Shown here one piece after another: positions 1 through 7,796 of a stretch of DNA of 64,000 nucleotides; the stretch's first letter is position 1; each line of letters starts with the position of its first letter. The notes beneath the pieces were generated by a model that worked only from the letters and a program-made list of their open reading frames with translations, was not told the origin of the DNA and did not search any database. The position numbers and the translations under genes were made by a program. The DNA comes from Thermoleophilales bacterium (GTDB lineage: Bacteria; Actinomycetota; Thermoleophilia; Solirubrobacterales; 70-9). Location of the stretch: assembly GCA_020636955.1 (NCBI GenBank), contig JACJWY010000003.1:124001-188000 (forward strand), read 5' to 3'.

Positions 1-1152
1 GGTCACCCAGGGTGAGGTGGAAGGGAACTGCGCCGACAGGATCGGGTACACCCCCGGAGCCTCGGGACTCGAGCTGCGGCATCCGCTGGAACCGGTGTCG
101 CCGGTTGCCACGAAGATCGAGGTGCCGGTGCCGCTGGCCAGGGTGAACAGGGTGTTCAGCATCTGCACCAGGGATGGGGTTTCGATCGCGGAATTTTCAC
201 AGCCGGCGATCGAGATCGAGATGATGTCCGGGACGAACTTCGGCTTCGCCAGAGCGGCCGCCATCGTGAGAACCGGATTCAGGTTCTCGTAGACGTCAAT
301 CGACCTCAGCCCGGGTGCGGCAGCGGAAAGGACCTGGATGTCGAGCGTGGTTTCCGACCCGGACGGGAAGGGCTGCTTCATCTGGACCGGGATCGTCCTC
401 ATCGGCGGGAGCTTGTAGCCGAAACAATCGGCGAAGGTCGTTATATCGCCGGGGTGAAATCCGTCGATCTCGATGAAGGCGACCCGCTGGCCCTTTCCGG
501 TCAGGCCCCTCTTGTGGAGGGCCTTGAGCCCGTAGGCGTTGATGTACTGATTCGGGGTGAACCCGGGGTTCCCGGGCACCCTCTCGGCGTTCACTCCGGC
601 CGGGCATCCCTTGGGCGTACCGGTCCGTGTGGTGGCTGACTGGTTGACCGAAGGATTGGTGGCAGAAAGGTTCCCGGGTCTGGCCTGGGCTGTGAAGTCG
701 GGTACGTCGGATGAGTAGGACGCAGACCGGACGATCCCCCGAAGTGCGGGCGGCACCGAGAGTCCGCTGCCCGAAGACGAAGAGTTGCTGCGGCCCGTTA
801 CCACCGCGAAGGCCCGCCTGATCGCCGCCGGGTCCCCGCTGACGGTTGCGAAAACTCCTGACGGATCAACCCTCGCGCTGAGCCCGTTTGACCTTGCCCA
901 GCGGACGGTCGCCGCCCGCGCCTGCTTCGACGGGCCGAACCTCGAAACCATGCGCCTGACCGACGCGAACTGCCGGTACCGCTTCGATGCGGGATTTGAA
1001 ACCGAGCTGACGAACTGTTTGAGGCCCTTCGAATAGCTCATCTGGAGCAGCACCTTGTTCGAGGGCGCCTGGGCCGCTGCCGGGCCCGTGCTTGCGGCAC
1101 CGGCGGCCAGCATCAGGAAGACAGCAACCGTTCCCCGCAATCCGATTGACAT
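1..1152 (-). CDS. S53 family (sedolisin / pro-kumamolisin) secreted peptidase, 3' end outside window
   Basis: Read directly from the minus strand; 384 codons are in the window without a stop and the C-terminus lies beyond base 1. The N-terminus has a signal peptide, then a pro-kumamolisin activation domain, then the start of the catalytic domain. The pair E-T-T-L-D in GSETTLDIQ followed by SAAAPG matches the sedolisin Glu/Asp dyad, and VATGDTGSSGC followed by FPSTSPWVT matches the family oxyanion-Asp region. The catalytic Ser (GTS motif) should be in the missing part. Family members are acid serine-carboxyl endopeptidases that self-cleave their pro-domain. The ATG at 1152 is preceded by a TACGCT box 7 nt upstream, suggesting a leaderless mRNA. 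It follows the TetR gene by 37 nt on the same strand. Identity is confident; substrate is unknown. Confidence 0.9.
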   Translation of the reverse strand, partial: MSIGLRGTVAVFLMLAAGAASTGPAAAQAPSNKVLLQMSYSKGLKQFVSSVSNPASKRYRQFASVRRMVSRFGPSKQARAATVRWARSNGLSARVDPSGVFATVSGDPAAIRRAFAVVTGRSNSSSSGSGLSVPPALRGIVRSASYSSDVPDFTAQARPGNLSATNPSVNQSATTRTGTPKGCPAGVNAERVPGNPGFTPNQYINAYGLKALHKRGLTGKGQRVAFIEIDGFHPGDITTFADCFGYKLPPMRTIPVQMKQPFPSGSETTLDIQVLSAAAPGLRSIDVYENLNPVLTMAAALAKPKFVPDIISISIAGCENSAIETPSLVQMLNTLFTLASGTGTSIFVATGDTGSSGCRSSSPEAPGVYPILSAQFPSTSPWVT

Positions 1153-1159
1153 GGTGCGG

Positions 1160-1165
1160 AGCGTA
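1160..1165 (-). promoter_or_regulatory. -10 box of the S53 peptidase gene (leaderless)
   Basis: TACGCT (minus strand) ends 7 nt before the ATG at 1152, the spacing expected if transcription begins at or next to the start codon. No clear -35 box and no Shine-Dalgarno sequence are seen. Confidence 0.45.
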
Positions 1166-1189
1166 CTGGAACTCCGGCTGGGCCATCCT

Positions 1190-1903
1190 TCATTCCGGAC
1201 GAGGTGAATCGACCGTTCTCAGTTCAGCCCTGGAATTGCCATCAACGTCGCGGAACCCGACCGCTGAGAGCCCCTCCAGAACGACCCTGCGGGCCTGCTG
1301 GATCGCCATTTCGATCCGGTCCTCGCTCAGGAAGAAGCTGTCGTTCCTCAAGCCGAGCGCGACGGTGCCGTTCCAGGCCCCCCACAGGAACCGGCTGATC
1401 AACTCGGGATCGACCGAGCTGCGAATTTCCCCGGCGTCAATCGCCTGCCGGACCGTGGCTTCGAACTGCTCGACGATCACGGCGACCTTCGCGTCGATCC
1501 GCGCGCTCAGTTCCGGGTCGATCAGCGGCGTGCCTGTTTCGACTCCGTTGAAGGCGAGAAAGCGAAACGCACCCGGGTGCTCGATGTGGAACCTGAGGTA
1601 GGCATCACCGCAGGCAATCACCTGCTCCAGCGGCGACCAATCCGGGTTGTATGCCGCCTCAAGGTAGCTGGCGAAGAGCTCGACTGCCCGCTCTACAAGG
1701 GCCGAGTAAAGGCCGTCCTTGCTGCCGAAATGCGAGTAGATCGAGCCAATCGCCACGTCGGCATTCTCGGAGATGTCTTCCATCCTGGTCCCGCGGTAGC
1801 CGAGTTCTGTGAACGCATCCTCCGCCGCGTCAAGGATTGCCGAGCGAGTCTTGATCCGGCGCTTTTCGCCTCGGGACCGATTGCTATTTGCAACTAGGTT
1901 CAT
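1190..1903 (-). CDS. TetR/AcrR family transcriptional regulator
   Basis: 237 aa. An N-terminal TetR helix-turn-helix (about residues 17-63: AILDAAEDAFTELGYRGT ... SIYSHFGSKDGLY) is followed by a helical ligand-binding domain containing EHPGAFRFLAFNG. It is divergent from the FAD oxidoreductase gene at 1981 and sits upstream of the S53 peptidase, so it may repress one or both. A short dyad (GTTCA-N4-TGAAC) overlaps its own start codon, consistent with autoregulation. The ATG at 1903 lies 9 nt after a TAAGAT box. The inducer cannot be read from the sequence. Confidence 0.88.
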   Translation of the reverse strand: MNLVANSNRSRGEKRRIKTRSAILDAAEDAFTELGYRGTRMEDISENADVAIGSIYSHFGSKDGLYSALVERAVELFASYLEAAYNPDWSPLEQVIACGDAYLRFHIEHPGAFRFLAFNGVETGTPLIDPELSARIDAKVAVIVEQFEATVRQAIDAGEIRSSVDPELISRFLWGAWNGTVALGLRNDSFFLSEDRIEMAIQQARRVVLEGLSAVGFRDVDGNSRAELRTVDSPRPE

Positions 1904-1911
1904 ATTTGAAC
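1898..1911. promoter_or_regulatory. Candidate TetR operator dyad
   Basis: GTTCATATTTGAAC has 5-bp inverted arms and overlaps the start codon of the TetR gene in the 77-bp divergent region before the FAD oxidoreductase. Operator function is inferred from position only. Confidence 0.35.
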
Positions 1912-1966
1912 TATCTTACAAATCGGCTCGGATTCCGTGTAATGTCCAGGTCGAGGGCGAACCCGC

Positions 1967-1980
1967 GAGAGGAGGAGAAA
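1967..1980 (+). promoter_or_regulatory. Strong ribosome binding site deciding the FAD oxidoreductase start
   Basis: AGAGGAGGAGAAA lies directly before the ATG at 1981. The reading frame is open further upstream (to 1888), but that would overlap the TetR start and its dyad, so 1981 is the better start. Confidence 0.75.
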
Positions 1981-3456
1981 ATGGAAGAAGCAGATGTGGT
2001 TGTGGTCGGATCCCGGCTGGCCGGCTGTGCCGTGGCAGCGCCGGTCGCCCGCTCGGGCCGCAAGGTGATCGTTATCGACAAGATGACCTTTCCCTCCGAC
2101 CAGCTTTCAACCCACCTGCTGACCACGACCGGCGTGTCCGAGCTCGCGAAGATGGGAGCCCTGCCGCGGGTACTCGCCACCAACCCGACCCGGGTCAACC
2201 AGGCAACCTTCGTCTGCGAAGGCATTCCCTGCTCCGAGCGTTTCAGGCCGGCCGACGACGGCACCGATTTCGGGATCTGCGTGCCACGCGACCTCCAGGA
2301 CATCTGCCTCGTCGAGGCGACCAGGGAACAGGGGGCCGACATCCGGGAGGGTTGCGTCTTCGACGATCTGATCTGGACGAACGGTCGGGTCGCAGGGATC
2401 CGGTACCGGGACGAAAACGGAGAGACCCGCGAGGTCCACGCGACCCTTACGGTGGGCGCCGACGGGCGCCGGTCCAGCGTGGCCGCGAGGGTCGGTGCCT
2501 GGACGCCCTACCGGATGTCGAAGAACGGCCGGGGCCTCGTGTTCCGCTACATGGACGACCCGAAGCTAGGGACGAAAGACGCCGAGACCTTCATCGTCTG
2601 GCGGGAAAACAAGAGCATGGCCTTCGCCTTTCCTTCGGCTCCGGTCGGCAAGCTCCTGGTCCTGTTCATGGGACACCGCGACGAGGTCTCGGCAGCCCGC
2701 AAAGATCCCGAGGGCTACTGGCAGGCGAAGCTGGACCAGCATCCGGGGATGAAGGAGCGGGTGGCCGGGGTGGATTCCGACAGCCTCACAAAGGTTCGCT
2801 CGACCGGGGATACCCCCGCCTTCTTCCGGGCTTCATCCGGTCCCGGCTGGGCTCTGGCCGGCGACGCCGGACACTTCAAGGATCCGGTCACCGGGCAGGG
2901 GATGCGCGACGCGATGTGGGCCGGTCGCACCCTGGCCGAGTGGGTGATCCCGCAACTCGATGATCCGGCCTCGGTGGACAGGGCGACCCGGCAGTGGGAA
3001 GCCGACCGCGACCTGCACTGCCTGCCGGCCTACCACTTCGCGAACCAGGACACGAAGATCGAAAAGCAATCCGCGGTGCTTCAGGAGATCTTCCGGGATG
3101 CCGGCCGAACCGAAGATCCGGACCTGGGGGATCTCTTCACCCGTCACCGGACTCCCCAGGAAATCGTTCCCCTTCCGCGCATGGTTCGGGCCCTGACCCT
3201 GGCGCTGATCCGCGGCAAGGAGCCCAGGGGGAAAATCGTTTCCAGGTCAATCGGGGATCTCCGCACCGAGTTGGCAATCCGCCGGGAGATCCGGGCCGGC
3301 GATTTCAGGTCGACCCGTACCGTCGAAGGCTCCGACCATACCGGGGTCAAATGGCCCGCCCCGCCCAAGGCACCGCCATCTGAGTCCGGGATGCCGCCTG
3401 TGCCCGGAGCGAAGAAGGGACGCTCGGAAGCAGACTCGATGGAGGTTTCACCCTGA
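1981..3456 (+). CDS. FAD-dependent oxidoreductase / monooxygenase (geranylgeranyl-reductase-like)
   Basis: 491 aa. The N-terminal Rossmann motif is GSRLAG (about residues 10-15); the variant with Arg at the middle Gly is common in this actinobacterial branch (GARxAG proteins). A DG motif (VGADGRRSSVA) and the C-terminal FAD ribose/pyrophosphate motif (LAGDAGHFKDPVTGQGM) are present, so the complete class A flavoprotein fold is there. Proteins of this type hydroxylate or reduce hydrophobic substrates; the substrate here is unknown. It is the first gene of a tight plus-strand run: its TGA overlaps the apparent CTG start of the nitrilase. The strong Shine-Dalgarno before 1981 sets the start. Confidence 0.85.
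   Translation: MEEADVVVVGSRLAGCAVAAPVARSGRKVIVIDKMTFPSDQLSTHLLTTTGVSELAKMGALPRVLATNPTRVNQATFVCEGIPCSERFRPADDGTDFGICVPRDLQDICLVEATREQGADIREGCVFDDLIWTNGRVAGIRYRDENGETREVHATLTVGADGRRSSVAARVGAWTPYRMSKNGRGLVFRYMDDPKLGTKDAETFIVWRENKSMAFAFPSAPVGKLLVLFMGHRDEVSAARKDPEGYWQAKLDQHPGMKERVAGVDSDSLTKVRSTGDTPAFFRASSGPGWALAGDAGHFKDPVTGQGMRDAMWAGRTLAEWVIPQLDDPASVDRATRQWEADRDLHCLPAYHFANQDTKIEKQSAVLQEIFRDAGRTEDPDLGDLFTRHRTPQEIVPLPRMVRALTLALIRGKEPRGKIVSRSIGDLRTELAIRREIRAGDFRSTRTVEGSDHTGVKWPAPPKAPPSESGMPPVPGAKKGRSEADSMEVSP
3441..3452 (+). promoter_or_regulatory. Shine-Dalgarno supporting a CTG start for the nitrilase gene
   Basis: GGAGG at 3441-3445 is followed, after TTTCACC, by CTG at 3453, which overlaps the upstream TGA (CTGA). 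No ATG, GTG or TTG lies at a plausible place in the frame before the conserved nitrilase N-terminus. Confidence 0.6.
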
Positions 3457-4481
3457 CCCGGATCGCCGTCATCCAGCCAGCCCTTGCCCTCGGCGAAGTC
3501 GAAGCCAATCTCGCCCGCGTCGAGGATCTGATCCGCGACGCCCACCGGGAACACAGCCCGGAGGTGATCCTCGTCCCGGAGGGCTGTTCCTCACCCAACG
3601 TCTTCGCCAAGGTTCTCCTCGGATCCGCGCGACCGATCGACGGCCAGCCATTCCAGATGCTCACCCGCCTCGCCCGCGAGCTCGGCAGCATGATCGGCGG
3701 CGGCTTTATCGCGGCCCGCGGCAAGGACACGTTCGGCACCTATCTGCTGGCCGAACCCGATGGTTCGGTCCACCTCCACGACAAGGACATACCCACCGCC
3801 TGGGAAAACAATTACTACCGGCGCGGAGACGATGAAGGAGTGGTCCGGTCCGACTTTCTCGGATGCGATGTGGGCCTGATGTCAGGCTGGGAATGGGCCC
3901 GCAGCGGTACCTCCCGCCGGGTCAGGCAGGCAGGCGTGCGGCTCGTGCTCGGGGGAATGTGCTGGCCGTCGATGCCGACCAACTGGCCGGGTCCGCTGAA
4001 GATGCTGACCTCCCGGGAACATCGAATATGGAAAGACCAGGCGAAGGCCCTGCCGGGGCAGGTCGCGCGGATTACCGGAGTGCCGGTCGCGATTGCCTCG
4101 CATGTCGGTCCGATCACCGGGGAAACGCCGCTGGTCCCCGGGCTGAGCTGGCCGACGACCATGATCGGCGAGTCGCAGATCTGCGACCGCGACGGGACTG
4201 TGCTTGCCCGGCTTTCGGAAGAGGACGGCGAGGGGCATGTCGCGGCCGAAATCCGGATCGCCGAGCCGGCCCCGGCCGAAAGCGTTCCGGACAGATACTG
4301 GATTCCCCGCATGACCGCGATCACCCACGTCGCCTGGCACGCGATGAACGCGCACGGCTCGCTCAGCTACCGGGCCCGACATGCCCGCCACGGATTCCCC
4401 TGGCAGGACTGGCCCTCCGGCGACCTTCCCGACGAGATCCCGGCCTCTGACCCTGCCGCGGGCCCGGTCGCTTCCTCGTAG
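3453..4481 (+). CDS. Carbon-nitrogen hydrolase (nitrilase superfamily), apparent CTG start
   Basis: 342 aa if translation starts at CTG 3453. The sequence then begins (M)TRIAVIQPALALGEVEAN, a typical nitrilase N-terminus. The catalytic Glu-Lys-Cys triad is visible: E43 in LVPEG, K111 in HDKDIP and C170 in LGGMCWPS. The next canonical start, GTG at 3564, would delete the first beta strand and leave the catalytic Glu only about six residues from the N-terminus. Nitrilase-family enzymes hydrolyse nitriles, amides or N-carbamoyl compounds; CWP after the Cys resembles the nitrilase/amidase branches, but the substrate is not predictable. Translation is probably coupled to the flavoprotein gene through the CTGA overlap. 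Identity is sure; the start is inferred. Confidence 0.85.
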   Translation: MTRIAVIQPALALGEVEANLARVEDLIRDAHREHSPEVILVPEGCSSPNVFAKVLLGSARPIDGQPFQMLTRLARELGSMIGGGFIAARGKDTFGTYLLAEPDGSVHLHDKDIPTAWENNYYRRGDDEGVVRSDFLGCDVGLMSGWEWARSGTSRRVRQAGVRLVLGGMCWPSMPTNWPGPLKMLTSREHRIWKDQAKALPGQVARITGVPVAIASHVGPITGETPLVPGLSWPTTMIGESQICDRDGTVLARLSEEDGEGHVAAEIRIAEPAPAESVPDRYWIPRMTAITHVAWHAMNAHGSLSYRARHARHGFPWQDWPSGDLPDEIPASDPAAGPVASS

Positions 4482-4542
4482 TCGGCGGACGACCTTCCAG
4501 GAAATAGTCACCGTCACTCTCGCTGCCGGTCATACTCGGGGC

Positions 4543-5318
4543 ATGGAGGCGTTGGACGAGGTCGACTTCATCCGGATGCTCGAGAGCCATCAGGCCAGAG
4601 CATTCTCCCGGGTCATGCGCAGCCTGCCGCATGGCCCGCGCTGTGCCGTCTGCCGGGCTCCATTCCAAGGGTTCGGGGGAAAGCTCATGGGAGCAGCCGG
4701 ATTCGCCCCTTCGCGCAAGAACCCGAACCTCTGCAGCCGGTGCTTCGAGATGGCGCCGATGGGCGGTCAGGAAATGGAGGTCGGGATCCTCTTCGCCGAC
4801 ATTCGCGGCTTCACCTCGATGTCCGAAGGCCGGAAACCCGACCAGGTGGCAGGACTCCTCAACCGCTTCTACGCCGAAGCTGTAGAGGTTCTTTGCCGGC
4901 ACGCAATCGTCGACAAGCTGGTCGGTGACGAGGTGATGGCCCTGTACCTGCCGGACTGTTCGACGGGGAGCCGGCCAGCAACATGGTCGGGGATGCCAGG
5001 GACTTCCTCGCCGCCGCTGGCTACGGCGACGAAGAACCATGGGTCGAGATCGGTGTCGGGCTCGACTTCGGCGCTGCTTTCGTGGGCAACGTCGGGGCGG
5101 GAGATGTAAAGGACTTCACCGCGATAGGCGATGTCGTCAACACCGCGGCAAGGCTACAGTCGGCAGCCGGATCGGGTGAAATCGTGATCTCGTCCCGGGT
5201 CGCGGAACGTGCCGAAACGTCGGTTTCCGAAGCGGCTCCCCGGGAACTCTCGCTCAAAGGCAAGAGCCTGCCAGAACAGACAATGGTCCTTTCCAGAGAT
5301 CGGAGACCCCATGAGTGA
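4543..5318 (+). pseudogene. Class III adenylate/guanylate cyclase with N-terminal zinc ribbon, one frameshift
   Basis: Frame 1 from ATG 4543 encodes CAVC (C34, C37) and CSRC (C64, C67), a likely zinc ribbon, then the cyclase motifs FADIRGFT (first metal Asp, D86) and VDKLVGDEVMALYLP (substrate Lys K125, second metal Asp D129). The continuation GEPASNMVGDARDF ... FTAIGDVVNTAARLQ, with the adenine-selecting Asp and the transition-state Asn/Arg, is in frame 0 up to 5318. The frames join near 4951-4956 (CCGGACTG), where one extra G would restore a single protein of about 258 aa. All catalytic residues survive across the two frames, so this may be an assembly indel rather than true decay. A CATACT box lies 6 nt before 4543. 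It overlaps the following glyoxalase by 8 nt. Confidence 0.8.
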
Positions 5319-5709
5319 TTCACCCACCACGGTCAACAACCTTGGCGTCGCGATGTTCACCGTTTCAAGCCAGGACGACGCGGTTGACTTCTACACGGAC
5401 AAGCTCGGTTACGAGGTTCGCAGCGACGTCAGCTTCGGCGAGAACGGAGATATGCGCTGGGTCGAGGTCGCCCCGCCAGGTTCCACCGCCCGGCTGGCCC
5501 TGAACGAGCCGATGCAAGGCGAACCCGGCGGAGGCATGATCGGAGTGGAAACCAGGGATGTGCCGGGCGAGCACGCCCGCCTTTCCGCCGCCGGCGTCGA
5601 CGTGGACCCCGAACCGATGCGGACCCCGGGCGCGCCGCTGATGTTCATGCTTCGTGACCCCGACGGAAACACCGTGGTCGTGGTCGAGTCACCGGACGTG
5701 CGGGACTGA
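5311..5709 (+). CDS. Glyoxalase/bleomycin-resistance (VOC) family protein
   Basis: 132 aa. One vicinal-oxygen-chelate unit pair: VAMFTVSSQDDAVDFYTDKLGYEV at the N-terminus and MLRDPDGNTVVVVES at the C-terminus, the usual betaalphabetabetabeta ends of this fold. VOC proteins are metal-dependent lyases, dioxygenases or binding proteins; nothing here identifies the substrate. The ATG lies within the end of the cyclase gene (8-nt overlap), so it is the last gene of the FAD oxidoreductase-nitrilase-cyclase run. Confidence 0.85.
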   Translation: MSDSPTTVNNLGVAMFTVSSQDDAVDFYTDKLGYEVRSDVSFGENGDMRWVEVAPPGSTARLALNEPMQGEPGGGMIGVETRDVPGEHARLSAAGVDVDPEPMRTPGAPLMFMLRDPDGNTVVVVESPDVRD

Positions 5710-5723
5710 GGTCCGGCAGCTTC

Positions 5724-5813
5724 GTGTTCTTCGTCGGCAAACGCGTTGTGGTGGCCGGTTCGATCGATGTTGCTCCGGAAAGGGGCAACTTCATGCTGGC
5801 CGGCTTTCGATGA
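5724..5813 (+). other. Short open frame in the 5710-5891 intergenic region
   Basis: A 29-codon frame from GTG 5724 to TGA 5811-5813 reads as FFVGKRVVVAGSIDVAPE and onward, with coding-like composition, but has no ribosome binding site and no recognisable family. It could be a remnant of a larger gene or chance. The rest of the interval holds only the palindrome at 5822-5835 and a TACTCT box before the next gene. Confidence 0.2.
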
Positions 5814-5821
5814 GAACTTGC

Positions 5822-5835
5822 ACGGAATATTCCGT
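5822..5835. promoter_or_regulatory. Perfect 14-bp palindrome upstream of membrane protein gene
   Basis: ACGGAATATTCCGT is a perfect palindrome about 57 nt before the ATG at 5892 and about 40 nt before its probable -10 box (TACTCT, 5877-5882). It is a candidate repressor or activator site. Confidence 0.35.
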
Positions 5836-5891
5836 TCAATAGCAGGGATTTTCCGGACTGATTGGAAGGGGCGTTCTACTCTGCTCGCGCG

Positions 5892-6347
5892 ATGGATGGT
5901 GTGAGCGAAGACTTCAGCGGGCTACCCGAATACAAAAGTCGGTCCGAACGGAATGCCGAACGGGTGGAGCGCCGGTTCGGGCAGCGCCAGAACAACCCCT
6001 ACCGCGGTCATCGGACCCGGATCATGCTGACAGGCGGTTTCGTGGTTGCGATCATTCTGGTTGCGATCTCGCTGATTGTGGCTTTCGCTCCCGCCCCGCT
6101 CCTCGGCATCAACTACAGCTCGATCGCCAAGTCAGTCGGGGCCGAATCGGCCCACGGCTGCAAACCGGGAGGCAGCGGCTGGGTCTGCAACAAGGAAGTA
6201 AACGGAGCGACTGCCCGCTACGAGATCAAGGTCGACTGGGTCGGCTGCTGGGACGGTCGCCTGATCGGCAAGTCCGCAGTCGGCACCGGCGCGCAGCCGA
6301 AGATCTCCGGTTGCGTCTCGCTGCTGGATCACCTTACGGCCGACTGA
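5892..6347 (+). CDS. Single-pass membrane protein of unknown function
   Basis: 151 aa. An Arg-rich N-terminal cytoplasmic segment (NAERVERRFGQRQ) is followed by one transmembrane helix (about residues 47-70: GGFVVAIILVAISLIVAFAPAP) and an exported C-terminal domain with four Cys (CKPGG, WVCNKEV, GCWDG, GCVSL) that could form two disulfides. I do not recognise the family. The ATG at 5892 lies 9 nt after a TACTCT box, which favours it over the in-frame TTG at 5862. It ends 14 nt from the convergent CHAP gene. Confidence 0.6.
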   Translation: MDGVSEDFSGLPEYKSRSERNAERVERRFGQRQNNPYRGHRTRIMLTGGFVVAIILVAISLIVAFAPAPLLGINYSSIAKSVGAESAHGCKPGGSGWVCNKEVNGATARYEIKVDWVGCWDGRLIGKSAVGTGAQPKISGCVSLLDHLTAD

Positions 6348-6361
6348 GACTACGGTCGCGG

Positions 6362-7057
6362 CTACGGCTGCGGGCTGAACCCGGAAGCTTCAGCCCGCTC
6401 GAGTGCAGCGGGCGGAACGGCCATGTCGGCGTAGGCCGCACTCTTGTCGAGCTGGATCGGAGTCAGCCGGACCGGACTGATGTAACCGGTGACCCGGTCC
6501 ATCGGCACGGTCACCCTTGATACCCGATTTCCGATGTTGCCCTCGATCGAACCGACCGCCTGCCCGCTGGTGCGGTCGATCTTCTCGACGATTCCGATGT
6601 GGCTGGTCCCATATGCGACCAGGTATCCGGGCTTCGCGCGGTAGGAGAAATACGCGTTCTTCGTAGCCCAATTGGTCAGGTCTTTCACCTGGACCCCGAC
6701 CCGGGTTCCGTCGTAGGAGCGCCAGAGGATGCTGGTCCCCAGATAGGCCTTGAACCCGGCGTGGTTCCAGATCCAGGTCGAAAATGCTGCGCACCACTGG
6801 TTGGCGATGCTGTACGGGGCGATCTTCCCCTTGCCGTCTCGGTAGCGGGGAATGTTGTTGCCACGTCGCTCGACCACGTTGCGCGACAGCTCCTGCCGTG
6901 CGAGGGTGAGGATCTTCCCGATCTTCGGGCTGGTGGTCGGTCCCGGAAGCGTGATCCCGCCACCGGTCCGCTCGGTGGCATGTGTGCCCGACGGGACGAC
7001 GAGAAAAGCGGCGACCAGAAACGCGGCCAGCCCGAGATGGCGGCGAGAAACAAACAT
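6362..7057 (-). CDS. Secreted CHAP-domain amidase/peptidase
   Basis: 231 aa. A signal peptide (about residues 1-27, ending near THA) precedes a CHAP-like cysteine amidase/peptidase domain. The catalytic Cys is C89 in NQWCAAFSTWIW, the His is H153 in TSHIGIVEKI, and IEGNIG supplies the usual third polar residue. CHAP proteins cleave peptidoglycan peptides; secretion and the lone domain suggest a cell-wall hydrolase, but no binding domain is attached. It is the last gene of the minus-strand run yqgE-pdxH-CHAP, 72 nt after pdxH. Confidence 0.82.
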   Translation of the reverse strand: MFVSRRHLGLAAFLVAAFLVVPSGTHATERTGGGITLPGPTTSPKIGKILTLARQELSRNVVERRGNNIPRYRDGKGKIAPYSIANQWCAAFSTWIWNHAGFKAYLGTSILWRSYDGTRVGVQVKDLTNWATKNAYFSYRAKPGYLVAYGTSHIGIVEKIDRTSGQAVGSIEGNIGNRVSRVTVPMDRVTGYISPVRLTPIQLDKSAAYADMAVPPAALERAEASGFSPQP

Positions 7058-7129
7058 CAGCCCCGTAGGATCTCAAACTCGCTTAAACGCAGGTGCGTGA
7101 GCCCTCGGGTGGGAGCTTCCATGCAGGGC

Positions 7130-7762
7130 TCAGGGAGCCAGGCGCGTGATGTTCCAGTTCTCTCCTGCAGCTTCCCGGATGTAACGAAACCGGTCATGCA
7201 GACGGGCGCCCCTGCCCTGCCAGAACTCGATCTGCTCGGGAATCACAAGGAAGCCGCCCCAGTGCTCGGGCCGCGGAACTTCTCCTTCGTCGCCGAACCT
7301 TGCTGCAGCCTCGTCAGCCAGCTTCTCCAGTTCTTCCCTTTCATCCGGGATCGGCCGGCTCTGCGGAGAAGCCCAGGCGCCGATCTGGCTGGCCCGGTCG
7401 CGGGTCGCGAAGTATCGGTCAGATGCCGCGGCATCCAGCCGCCTGACCTTCCCGCGAACCCTGACCTGACGGTCCAGCGGCGCCCAGAAAAAGACCAGCG
7501 CAGCAGAGCCGGATCCGTCCAGCTGACCGGCCTTCACTCCCTCGTAGTTGGTGAAGAAACGGAAGCCGTCTTCGCCGACCCCTTTGAGCAGAACCATGCG
7601 GGCGTCGGGCCCGCCCTCCCCGTCGACCGTGGCGAGGGTCATCGCTTCCGGAAGCGGCATTGCTGCCCCCGCAGCTTCGAACCAGGTCTGGAACTGCCTG
7701 ATCGGATCGGGGTCGAGATCGCAACGTGAAAGCGGGGATCGCTCGGGAGAAGGAAAGGCCAC
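7130..7762 (-). CDS. pdxH: Pyridoxamine/pyridoxine 5'-phosphate oxidase
   Basis: 210 aa, the normal length. It oxidises PNP/PMP to pyridoxal 5'-phosphate using FMN in the cytoplasm. Diagnostic segments are present in order: DPIRQFQTWFEAA, PEAMTLATVDGEGGPDARMVLLKG, FFTNYEGVKAGQL, ALVFFWAPLDRQVRVRG, WASPQSRPI and the C-terminal EFWQGRGARLHDRFRY ending in LAP. The GTG start at 7762 lies exactly 6 nt after a TAGGCT box. It lies downstream of yqgE on the same strand but has its own promoter-like box. Confidence 0.95.
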   Translation of the reverse strand: MAFPSPERSPLSRCDLDPDPIRQFQTWFEAAGAAMPLPEAMTLATVDGEGGPDARMVLLKGVGEDGFRFFTNYEGVKAGQLDGSGSAALVFFWAPLDRQVRVRGKVRRLDAAASDRYFATRDRASQIGAWASPQSRPIPDEREELEKLADEAAARFGDEGEVPRPEHWGGFLVIPEQIEFWQGRGARLHDRFRYIREAAGENWNITRLAP

Positions 7763-7768
7763 GACGCA

Positions 7769-7774
7769 AGCCTA
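7769..7774 (-). promoter_or_regulatory. -10 box of pdxH (leaderless)
   Basis: TAGGCT on the minus strand ends 6 nt before the GTG start of pdxH, which would place the transcript start on the start codon. Confidence 0.5.
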
Positions 7775-7796
7775 GACGGAAGACCCAGCCGTCAGC

